In this document: piece by piece, positions 21,471 through 31,436 of the stretch
Layout: each line of letters starts with the position of its first letter
Position numbering within the stretch: the stretch's first letter is position 1
DNA from: Melampsora larici-populina 98AG31
Taxonomy: Eukaryota > Basidiomycota > Pucciniomycetes > Pucciniales > Melampsoraceae
Direction of reading: 5' to 3'
DNA: 64,000 nucleotides
Assembly: GCF_000204055.1 (NCBI RefSeq)
Contig: NW_006768822.1
Span: 151,122 to 215,121, forward strand
Notes under the pieces: model-generated
Database searches by the model: none
What the model was told of the DNA's origin: nothing
Seen by the model: only the letters and a program-made list of their open reading frames with translations
Made by a program: the position numbers and the translations under genes

Positions 21471-21997
21471 TTATAGAATTAGACTTACTAGTAAGAGACC
21501 TTGAGCTTTCGTCATTAAGGCAAGAAAACCTCTTAATTTGGCATCTGTGGTGGAACCTTGATCTATCCATTGATTAGTCAATTCTATGTACTTTGCTACC
21601 AGCTCCTTTCTCTCAATTAATAATTCTTCTTTCTTAGATTGATCTAATTCTTGAGAAGGTGAGGAATCGCGATGATATGGTTTCCAGGTGGACTCTCCTC
21701 CGACTTCTTTGAGTAGGTAACGTTTATCGACATGCATGAGCAAGTCTTGACTAGACTTGGAGAACATGATCTTTGAGCGTACAACAGCTATGTCGATCAA
21801 AGGTAACGAAATTTTGATTGAGCACCACAAAGACAACCCACATGATCAAATTCAGCAGGACATACGCACGATCAAGCATCGGAGCCAAGACTTTCCAAAC
21901 TCCATGAAAGACCCATGGAGCGTCGTGGATGATCAAGAGTTCCATGGTCTTTTTGAATAGTGGATCACTGAGTATCAGTATTGTTCCTTAGCATTTG
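21471..21997 (-). pseudogene. Sec14/CRAL-TRIO domain fragment
   Basis: Reading leftward, a segment LFKKTMELLIIHDAPWVFHG and VWKVLAPMLD joins, across an intron GTGCGT...ATAG (about 21881 to 21800), to PVVRSKIMFSKSSQDLL and a Leu-Leu-Lys-Glu-x-Gly-Gly turn. This is the lipid-exchange core of Sec14-type (CRAL-TRIO) phosphoinositide/lipid transfer proteins. A helical, Glu/Lys-rich tail ends near 21471. Just upstream, QYPLF would be read if the G of CAGTGATCC (about 21988) were absent, so a frameshift or an unresolved splice site is there. The N-terminal half is not found; the DNA upstream is minisatellite. I treat it as a truncated remnant. Confidence 0.6.
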
Positions 21998-22084
21998 AAC
22001 AGGTTTGAGCCAACCAGGTCCGTCCGTGTCTTTCATCATATCAATCAAATGTATCGGTGTAGCTTTAAGGGTCACATCTCAGAA

Positions 22085-22490
22085 GTACGACTAGTTGAAT
22101 AGGAATCAGAGGCAATGTCAATCAAAAGACAAATATTCCAAGAAATATGTATTGTGCAGATGATAGGAAGTAAGATATGGACAAGAAAGAAGATATGATA
22201 GTATGTATAAGATATGGACAGGAAAAAGAGACAGATCAATGACAAATATAAAGCTTTGTAAGATATGGACACGAACAGATAGAAATATCAATGACAAATC
22301 ATATAATAGAGTGTAAGATATTGACAAGAAAGGAAAGATAATATATGGACACGAAAAAAGAGACAGGTGAATGAAAGATATAATGGTTTGGGAAATATGG
22401 ACACGAATAGATAGAAAGACCATTGAAAAGTATAAAATATGGACAAGAAAGGATATATAATTTAGTAAAAGATATAATAGAGATTGGATG
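22085..22490. repeat. Degenerate minisatellite, GATATGGACAAGAAAGGA-like units
   Basis: The words AGATATGGACACGAA, AGAGACAGATCAATGA and AAGATATAATAG recur irregularly about every 40-60 bp. The strand is strongly purine-biased. The block adjoins the broken 5' side of the CRAL-TRIO fragment. Confidence 0.75.
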
Positions 22491-22514
22491 AATCAGTACA
22501 TGATTAACAGATTT

Positions 22515-25500
22515 TCATCGCACCATTGACACCATTGCTACAGTTGAAAATTTTAAACTACTATGGAGTTCTTGTGGTTTGTACATCAACCAAGCACAAT
22601 GTGCAATTATTTCGTCTAACTTAACCACATGATCTTCGGGTGAGTCCCACATCAGTAAGTGAGCTTGTACATCAGGCATCTGGAAGCTTTTGAAAGGATC
22701 TTTCATTTTTTCTGGAATCGCCTTGAATACTTGTATATTCAGCCAGGTCTCCATGATGTTGTGATTCGGCTTTGGCGCTCGACGGTGAACAAAGATCTTT
22801 GATATCCTACCAAACCGTTTGTGTTTGCTAGCATTTGTTTTGAAGATGACAAAGCTGTTATTTGGATTTGCTTCAAATGTTGAAAAAGTAATGTTAAGAT
22901 GATCGATGTGCTTGTGAAAAAACGCGCGGGGAGGGACAGGTGCATGACCCAGTGCCTCATCTGGTGAGAATGAAGCCCATTCCTCCGGATTTACCCAAGT
23001 ACATTCTTCATGCCTTTGACCATTCAGGCGTCTGATTAATTGTATAAGTAGTTTTTCATCTAACGGGTCTAGCTTAGAATTAGAAAGGCGTCTGGGTTTT
23101 GGTAAGGGTGGTTCGTACAGTGCTTGCAATCGAGTGACATATGGTTGAAGTGCCTGCGGAAGTTTTCCACTTTGTAGCAGAGCGGAAAGGTTACCAGCAC
23201 GGCAGAAGTTCTTGAGGAACGTGATTTCGAGTTCACCTGTCAGATCAAGCAGAAATTTGATCAGCACATACATCATTGATACTTGAAGACAGAAATAAAA
23301 ACAGTCTATCTTACCTATGTGGTTATTGTGACAAGCTTTCAGTATGCTACCCATGAGACGTTCAAAAGGAAATGACCACCAAGCGCGCACTGATCCGAAT
23401 CTTTTCAGACACTCGGCTAGGTGAATTGCCATATGGTGATTGGGTGCCGGGTTACAGTGTGGGAAGAGTACAACTGAGCCTTTCAAGTATTCTTGAATGT
23501 GATGTTCGTATCTTTGAATATGGCTAGAAGTAAGTGCACGTCTGAGAGCTAAGTTGACCAAAGAAACTAGGTGGCCAAAGTTTTGAAGCAGTGAAGTCTT
23601 CACGTGATCAACACCAGACCACATCGGAATCAATATCAAAGGTAACTGGATGGAGAAAAGGTTCCTCCATTCGTCGGCTTTGAGTTTACCGAACGAGGCC
23701 TTACCCAGGACCGGGATTGCCCGTTTCACCCAAGTTGGGATGTGGATTCTGGGAAGCATCAAATTGATTTGTTTCAGCATAGTAGCATCAAAGATAATTT
23801 CGTCAACCGGTGGCGCAATCCAAGTACCATTCCAACCACTATCGGCGAAGGGATCAAACTCTGTATCACTTGAGTCTGTATTTTCACCAAATGAGCCAAG
23901 TAATTCATCATCACTAGTGCCTTTTACCGGGTCCGGAGTACTTGGTGTATTCTTTGGGATATTCGGTTTTGAATGTTCTGCTAAAAGGTCTAGAAGCTCT
24001 TTCGTGGTGATTGCAGGACTATCTTCCTCTTCATTGGTGATTTCTTTCATTGACCAGAACCTTCGACAGTGCCACATCAGAAGACCCAACAACAAATTAT
24101 GCATTGAATCTACGACATGGAACTCGACTATGTCCCAATACTCAAGGTCAATTAAAACGGAATATCGAACCCCATGAGTTTTAAATATAAGTTTGCGTTC
24201 TGCGACTGTCTTGGCGTCCCGTGCTTGACGTGCCCAAATCTTATGCTGTGAAGACGTGCGTAAAGGCCAAGAAGTTGGGTTGAAGTTTCTAATCTCAGAT
24301 CTCTTGAGAAGACAATATGAACAGAAATGTGTAGCAGTGGCGCTAGGGAAGCCAAGTGACCGTCGAAGAGCGGGAATGTCCGCTAAAAATGGCAGTAGAG
24401 CCGCCCGGATTCTCCGTCCATCTGGGTATAGGTTGGTTCGAGATAGAAGTAGACCGGGATTCCAGAGCTCTTGAAGCTGCGTAATAACCGGACGAAGTAC
24501 CCAATTCATCTGCTCTAGCGATGGCTCCCGAGGACCTGGGACAATGCCAGTAATGAATATGTTCTCTGGTAGATAGCGAACTCGAAGAGGGAGAGTAAGG
24601 CATACTAGGACAATAAATGATATGCTAGTGTGATGTCCGCTTTGTTTATTGCCAAACGGATTAATTCCGTCCACAAACATTCCAAACGTTAAATTTCCAC
24701 TCTCTGAGCAGAATGATTTGCCATTAGGTCCAACAAATTCTTTCCAGACTTTCGACTGATGAATATCGCAGATCTGAGCATCTGGGTCAAATGGCTTTGA
24801 TGATTCTTCAAGGGATTCGTCCAGCCATAACTCAACCTTTGGTCGAGAAAAGAAACGTCCAAGCCAATGTACAAAGCTTTGAAATGCATACTGGCGGACA
24901 GGTTTTGGATTTCCTCGAAAGAACCGAATAAGTGGCTCACCACAGACTTCGACCGAGAATTCGTGATCGTTATCTGGCATCGAAGAGACAATGGCGCCGC
25001 TATCTGAGTGATTTCCATCGGGAGGCCCTCCAGGGATCCGGGCAATACGGTGATGACATTGTTTTGGTGTGTTTGTCATTGGATAAAGAGCAAAGCACAC
25101 CTTACAGCAGTTCATAAAAATCAAGTCTGGTTCGAGTCGAAGCCATCCAAGAACTGTGACCATGCTTTGTGGGATTTTCTGTAGGGCTGAAGCGTCTACG
25201 GGGCTGAGATTCGACGGAATGTGTGAAAGACTTGGTACAAGTCCGCGGGTCAAAGAAAGCTCGATCGTAATGCGCTGTACATCGAGTAACCAAGCACTAG
25301 TAGATCTTGAGGTGTGGTCGAATATGCTTATGATGGCCGCGCTCAGTGCAGCGTGAAGGCACAGGGCATTCGCATTCTGAAGGGTGAAGATGTGGAATTC
25401 GCCTGTAACGTGAGATCAATTGGACAATCAATCAGACGTTGCTTGTGAAACACATCAAGCCAAGGTTATCTTACCACAATCAAGGGGGTCCATCCCACTA

Positions 25501-26007
25501 CTCTTAGCTACAGCTAAATCTAAGCGTACTTGAGCCGAATGCTGGGTTTGAGATTGTTCAGGCAAGCCTGAATCAATAGTGTCCAAGTTACCAGCGTGGT
25601 CTGGACTTGATCAATTTGCTGGCGGTGGGAGCTGCGGTGAGTGGGTGTATTTCAGTGGTGAGTTTTTCATACATTTTCAATCAATATTTCGGATTACTAA
25701 CTGGTTCTGTATGATCGGAATTTGATCCCGAGTGAAGCGACAGCTGCCCAAGTCGAGTAAGCACGTCACTCTGTGCCCCAGAGCCACCGTTGTTTGCAGA
25801 AGGAACTGTGCTTGTCGAAGATATTGAGGATGCCGCGAGCTTTCGAAGGTCGGCACGCTGATGAGCTTCGTAAGCTTCTCGAGTGAGCTCAACACCTTTG
25901 TGATGGTTTCCAGAGGGGTCTAAGTAAACTCCAGAGTTGCAGTCGAAAGTCTGGCAACGACAAACAATCCGATGGGCTCTGCCAGTCTTCTTTTCGCGAG
26001 GAGCCAT
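22515..26007 (-). CDS. TNP2-type (CACTA/EnSpm) transposase
   Basis: Four exons, 26007-25698, 25600-25475, 25402-23315 and 23236-22515, sum to 3246 nt (1081 residues) with phases that fit. The 78-nt intron 23314-23237 happens to be open in frame. The first exon has a Cys cluster (CRCQTFDCN) and the third another (NCCKVCFALYP..TPKQC), typical of zinc-binding N-termini in basidiomycete TNP2 proteins. The Transposase_21-like core shows FGMFVDGINPFGNK, LPENIFITGIVPGP, FLADIPALRRSLGF, a CSYC pair, and WDIVEFHVVDSMHNLLLG. The C-terminal third holds the long conserved tail (HCNPAPNHHMAIHLAECLKRFG). No lesion is seen, so it may be active. Matching CACTR termini were not located. Confidence 0.85.
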
Positions 26008-26034
26008 GTGAATTTCGCTATCAGATAAATTCTA

Positions 26035-26260
26035 CAGGTAGGCCAGCTTGCGACTGAGGAAAAGGAAATCAAAAGAGAATTAGAAGAAGTTGAAAATGGT
26101 GATAGCGTTGAAATCAGAGAAAATTACAGTCAATCCAGATTTCAAAGTGTGCGACAGGTAGGCCAGATTGCGACTGAGGAAAAGGAAATCAAAAGAAAAA
26201 TAATTAGACACTGGAAATGGTGATAGCGTTGAAATCAGAGAAAATTACAGTCAAGCCAGG
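26035..26260. repeat. Tandem duplication, 120-bp unit, upstream of TNP2
   Basis: CAGGTAGGCCAGCTTGCGAC at 26035 recurs as CAGGTAGGCCAGATTGCGAC at 26155. Both copies contain GGTGATAGCGTTGAAATCAG and a matching 3' part. The pair lies 28 bp and 148 bp before the TNP2 start codon, in its leader or promoter. Confidence 0.85.
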
Positions 26261-26967
26261 GGATTTTGTTACTAATCTAGGGACTCAAGGCAGAGATGAG
26301 TAGGGAGCAATTGCAAAGACTGTGAGGTGCATATATATAATAAATGTGTCTCGTATCACTGTTGAAAGAGCCTGTGGCTCAATGCACGACTGAAAACAAA
26401 GCTAAGAAAAATTGAAACAAAAATATTAGTTTGAATCAATCATCTTACAAAACCATTCTTAGCTGATAACACTACATCATGGTATGCACGATTTGCTCTG
26501 TTCCCGCAAAGTCAATTCACAAACTCCCTTTCAAACTATCTTTCATTTCATAAAGACAAAATCAAGTATTGATTGAACATATAACTAAGTCTACATACAC
26601 GTCATGTGTCAATGGTGGAGATGAGATATCATCCTGATGTGATCTGTTAGAAGCTAATTCTTACGTATTTAGCACAGGAATAGTCTGATGCAATCTGATA
26701 GAACCAATTCTTACACTCAAGAAAAATCTGATCCAATGTGATAGGAACTGGTGATACACATCGACAGCCATTGCTGTACAGATTGAAAGCAAGGATAAAA
26801 AAACTAGGGTCCAGAAAAGCCACAGGATCGAACAGGATCGAACCAAACATGTGCGTAGATGATTAGGCCAACTGAGTGATGCAACCTACCAACAAAGCAG
26901 AGGATGAAGTTAGTTGTTCATTCATATCCACAACAAAGCGAGAGCAAGTGAGATTTAGTGATATACC
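26261..26967. other. Intergenic between TNP2 and the next orphan gene
   Basis: No ORF with support. A TGATGTGATCTGTTAGAAGC-like segment (about 26636) is echoed twice up to about 26750 (CTGATGCAATCTGATAGAAC, CTGATCCAATGTGATAGGAA), a small degenerate repeat. Confidence 0.4.
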
Positions 26968-27813
26968 TCAAACTTCGGTGTCCATCATCTCGGCAACTAC
27001 AGAGTAATGGTACCCCTCGATAATAGAAAGGGGTGGCACTTTTTCATCGCGAACAAATTTGATGTACAAGTTGGCAAGAATTGGTCGGGTCATTGCAATT
27101 GAATGTACAAAGATTTGCGGAGCGTGGCACTGTATCGCGAATCGTAAGTTCTCAATCGGGGTTTGACACGCCTTGGCAGCTGACATAATCATAGGCTTGC
27201 GAGTGAATTCGTGATTGGCCGGAAGAATCAAATCCTTATCAACATGTGCTTTGTATAGTATAAGTAATTGATCAATACGGGAGCCGTCACGGATCTCAGC
27301 CTTAGGGTCTGCGGCTAAAATTGCGCCGATTAGCATTCCACGTGTGGTGCGACGATGGAGCGGGTCAAAATCTAAGTTCACGTCTGGCGACTTAGTAGTT
27401 TCTGGTGCAGGTGGGTCGATAAGGAACGGGACTAATTTTGGTCGTACATCCTCTAGGAAAGCCTTGAGCAAATTAGCTTTGGGGTGAGACGGGCGGGATG
27501 AGGTTTTTGGATTAAAGTGAAACAACACTTGATAGTAAGTGAGGTTTAGAACACTTTTCGATTTTGTCTCAAAATCACGTTCGAGGAAGACTTTGAGAGT
27601 CTCGGGAAGGGTCGAGATCTTGGCCGCGACTTCGGGATCGACTTCGGCATTTGGACTGGCGTAGGATGGAGCAGGCTCAGATTTGTTGACTGTTGGCGGA
27701 ATTGACTTAGCATCAAGGGTAGAGGTAGTGGCTCCAGGAGCGGTAGAGGTTGGAGAATTCATCTTCATATCAGGTGAGGAGGCCTTCGGGGATTTCGCTT
27801 TTGATTTGGCCAT
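26968..27813 (-). CDS. Orphan protein, 281 aa, single exon
   Basis: ATG at 27813-27811 opens an uninterrupted frame. The first ~65 residues are basic then Ser/Thr/Pro-rich (MAKSKAKSPKASS), a likely disordered, possibly nuclear-targeted segment. The rest is folded-looking and helical, with LLKAFLEDVRPKLVPFL, RTTRGMLIGAILAADP and a C-terminal IEGYHYSVVAEMM. I do not recognise a family. A purine-rich tract lies just before the start codon. No membrane segment or signal peptide. It sits in TE-rich DNA but has normal coding texture, so it may be a lineage-specific gene. Confidence 0.55.
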   Translation of the reverse strand: MAKSKAKSPKASSPDMKMNSPTSTAPGATTSTLDAKSIPPTVNKSEPAPSYASPNAEVDPEVAAKISTLPETLKVFLERDFETKSKSVLNLTYYQVLFHFNPKTSSRPSHPKANLLKAFLEDVRPKLVPFLIDPPAPETTKSPDVNLDFDPLHRRTTRGMLIGAILAADPKAEIRDGSRIDQLLILYKAHVDKDLILPANHEFTRKPMIMSAAKACQTPIENLRFAIQCHAPQIFVHSIAMTRPILANLYIKFVRDEKVPPLSIIEGYHYSVVAEMMDTEV

Positions 27814-28998
27814 AGCTTAACAATTGGAGCAAGGGAAAAGAAAGAAAGAAAAAAGGAAAAGACAAAGAAGGGACAAGCGAGCGCCGAGTTGGACGATTAA
27901 TGTACTGGTTGTGATTTGAAGACAGGGATATAGGGCAGCTATCAAGAAAGTTTTAAAGCCTGATCGAGTGGAGCAAAAAGCACCAATCAGTTCAGCAGGT
28001 ATCCGGAATGGAAAGATAAGACATTGTACTTATATGAGAGATATCGTATTTGGTCGTATACAAGTGGGTTGCTGTTTGAGAAGGGATGATTAACACATTT
28101 TCAATCAATTGCAAGCTGACTTTATAAACAAAGGGTTAACCATGAAGTTCGGGGCGGGCTTTTGATATACAGAAGCAGGAATGTGAGGATGAGGGTGACA
28201 ACCACTTTGAAATTATTGTACCCTCAAAAACAAGTCATTCCATAATCGCAAAAAGAGGGTATTGGAGTTTTGAGTCCAGGAATGATCTTTCAATGATCAC
28301 ACACTTAGGTAACGCCCACTAGTGCAACAAAGAAATGTCACCTGGTGACACTTACTTGGTTTGTCAATTTGTATTGAGCATGAATGGTGACAAAACAAAG
28401 AAGAACAATCGAGTGAAATTTGTTTGATCTCTATGACAGTCTTTGATCATGGGCTTAGCAACTAGTTATGCGGAGGAATTGTTTGGAAGGATTTTGGAGA
28501 CAGAAAAAAATCCAAAAGATTGTGAACACGTAGAGATTGCAAGAAGGGAAAAGCAAACTGATTGTGTATCATGAGCAGTGCCTTACAAGGTTTAAAATTG
28601 GTAGAGTATGAATAACATGCTGGATTATAGTATTGATGGAGTGAAATACTTGTCCTGTACTGAAATCTCACATAAATGAGAAAAGAAGGATAAAGAAAGC
28701 TAGACAATAATATTCTATGCAAGCGAGAATTTTGTAAACCCATGCGAAAAGATGACTTTTTCTGTAGTGAGAGCATCTTCCAAGTCTATGTTGGCAGGAC
28801 TTGCAATTCTTACCAAAAAAAATCAAAATCCTGTGATGGAATTGTCATGGAATTTTGGCGGAATTTTCATTATGTGTGTGCCCGCGTGCAAACAACCAGG
28901 ATTTTGGGGTGGAAATTTGATTACATCTAACAAGTCACTGTACATGTTTTTTGTCACCAGTCAATACAATGACTACAGTTACATACATATGCTGCATA
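27814..28998. other. Intergenic, no gene seen
   Basis: GA-rich at 27830-27880 (leader of the orphan gene), then AT-rich DNA. A short palindrome TGTCACCTGGTGACA is at about 28336. Short open frames here lack motifs and splice partners. Confidence 0.5.
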
Positions 28999-29006
28999 AC
29001 TGGCTG

Positions 29007-29385
29007 TAGGGCTGCAACCCGGCCCCGGGGTGCTGCCCGGCCTTGGTGAAGCCCAAAGGCTTTCCAAAATGAATCAGGGCCAGGCAGGGCACACCCTGAA
29101 TCTGACAACTTGGGGCCAGGCAGGGCCAGGGGCTGTTTTTAGCCACAAAAACCACTCAGAGAATCATTATTTCATTTGACAAAATTGTAAAAGAGTGACT
29201 TACTGTGGGATTTTTGAAGGAAAAGGATTGGCAGCCCCGGTGGCCAACCCACCCAAGGCACCCTCAGTGCCCGCTTGTGATCATCAGCACGTTAGGTTTG
29301 GTGGCCCTGGGGCGCGTACTGTGAGTGCTCTTAGATGGCTTGGGCAGAGTTGGCCGGGCAGGGCCGGGTCCGGGTTGCAGCCCTA
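29007..29385. mobile_element. 379-bp hAT MITE, derivative of hAT-2
   Basis: Ends are TAGGGCTGCAACCCGGCCC and the near-complement GGGTCCGGGTTGCAGCCCTA, with identical 8-bp flanks ACTGGCTG (28999-29006 and 29386-29393). The left third matches the complement of 1300-1491 and the right third matches 8280-8420, the two ends of hAT-2. The interior carries no ORF. It is an internally deleted copy mobilised in trans by a related transposase. Confidence 0.93.
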
Positions 29386-29393
29386 ACTGGCTG

Positions 29394-30355
29394 TAATACA
29401 GTAGTACAGATGGCACGGGGCTAGGCTAGCTACATGCAAGTATGGCTTCAGACACATCTGTGTGTATTATGCTGAGCTAGTCCCTCTTTATATCTTTCAC
29501 CAATCAAGTGAGTTATCCAGTTCCTTTCAATCAACCAGCATCCCCCTCCCAAAATTCAAATACTTATTCCTCTCATCTTCACAGAACTCAAGAACCAAAT
29601 TTGACTGAATTCCCTCAAATCCCACCTGGACTAAGCTCACTCATCTCTGATTTAGATCATAACAAGCAGAAGTAAAGTCAGTCTCTAGCTTTTTCATCCT
29701 GTTGTATGACTGGTTGGTTTTGAAATTTGATTTGTAGAAATTCAAGAAATTTACATGTTTGTTGGTGGTTTGTTTACAATTCAAAACCACAAGAAATAAG
29801 TAATCAAAGTCACTCCACTTGAGACACTTTACCATCTACTTTTCTCACATCATCCTTTTCTTGGAAACATACTCTCACACTTTAACGTTATTGGATTCAA
29901 TTTTTAAACCAATTCAAACTTAATTCATACTCATGATTACAATCAAGTCTCAAATCCAGATCTCATGAAACATCCAGCCTGTTTTGCTCATGTTTTGCTT
30001 CACATTTCTGGAGGAGGCTCATTTCCATCTTGGATGAGCATTATTTGATCTCAGATGAGTACTCAGGATCAGCTCATGAGTCACTAAATACTCAGAAGAA
30101 ACAAATACCATTTCCATCTTGTGTGATCTTGCCACACAAGTCAGACCAGAATTGTATCAAAATAAAAGATTACTTGTGGAAAAGTCTTGCAAATGGCTTC
30201 TTTGGGGCATCACATTACACAAGACCACATATTGTTACATATGCTACATCATGCGTACTGGCCAGCATCCTTTGGCCTGCAGCTGGTCACAATGTCTTCA
30301 CAGCCCTCCTGATGCTCCCAAAAAGTACATACATCTAACACCGTGGGAAGTAACA
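29394..30355. other. Intergenic, no gene seen
   Basis: AT-rich with short, motif-free open frames on both strands. I see no splice-supported coding sequence, tRNA or repeat structure here. Confidence 0.5.
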
Positions 30356-30766
30356 AGTTTGAAACCCGATTGAGCAGAATTTCGGTGTCCAGGTTTGAAA
30401 TTTTCTCGAATCTTGAAATTTGTTCACAACTTGTTCGCATTAGGTTTGCCAATTCTCCTCAAGTTGTCCTCCGCTGGCCCCGTGTGTGTACAACACATCA
30501 TAAACAACAACACCTTTCAACATCACTCACCTTCACCCTCACTTGTATTAGTAAGCCTGAGGATCTGTGACAAGGGGAGAGATAGTCTGATGGTTAGAAT
30601 CAAAGGTTTTGAAGGCAATGTGTATGTGTGTATGTATGTGTATGTATGCAATGGTGTACTCGAGGGAAATTGGCAAACGTAATGCTAACAAGTTGTGAAC
30701 AAGATTGACAATTCGAGGAAATTTTGAACCCGGTCACCAAAATTCTGCTCAATCGGGGTTCAAACT
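30356..30766. mobile_element. 411-bp fold-back element with ~95-bp inverted termini
   Basis: The left end (AGTTTGAAACCCGATTGAGC...) pairs with the complement of the right end over about 95 bp, including CAGAATTT, TTGTTCACAACTTGTT and GCATTA..TTTGCC blocks, at roughly 80-85% identity. The centre holds a TGTA/TGTG microsatellite (about 30618-30650). No clear TSD is visible, so the exact ends are uncertain. The structure fits a fold-back or MITE-like element. Confidence 0.7.
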
Positions 30767-31436
30767 AATAGATCCCCGCAGTGTAACACCTGAACAAAGG
30801 ACTGTGACCTGGCCTTTGGCAAGGATGGCCCATATACCCATGGCAAGCCAAGCTCAAGCCCATGGCAGCTGGAACCATCCAGCACCCATCCCGAGTCTGA
30901 TGATGATAGCCCGCGTGGACAGAAGCACACACTGATTGGGCAAAGGGCTTTCACTGATCTAAAAATACTTCATGTGCCAACTGACAGATCTGTAATAAAC
31001 CATTGAAAATCAAACAAAAAACCCTCATAAAATCTTCCAAAACAAACAAACTGATATAAAAAGTAACAAATTTCTCTAAATTTCTAAAACTCAACACTAT
31101 ATTTATATATATATCATACCACCCCATCAACCACTTTTTCTCAAAAACCTTGCTTACTCCAAAACATGAAAACGTCTTCAAAGACACAAGAAGAAAATAA
31201 GAAATTCTATATACAAACTTCTGCTATGGAGGAAAAAAATAATCATAAATTGGAATGAATAGTTAATGATAAAATCAATCTAACAAATATATATATATAC
31301 TACCTATGATTTTTCTTTGTACTAGTAGTAGTTATACAATCAAATCATCATGATGTAAAAAATAAAGACAAAAACCTTCATTTTTTTTCCTTCGTCACTT
31401 CTCTTCTTTATAAAATCAAATCTTTTTTCGTCATCA
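30767..31436. other. Intergenic, 3' side of SEC16
   Basis: AT-rich, with TATATATA runs near 31100 and 31290. Contains the SEC16 3' untranslated region on the minus strand. No gene seen. Confidence 0.5.
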
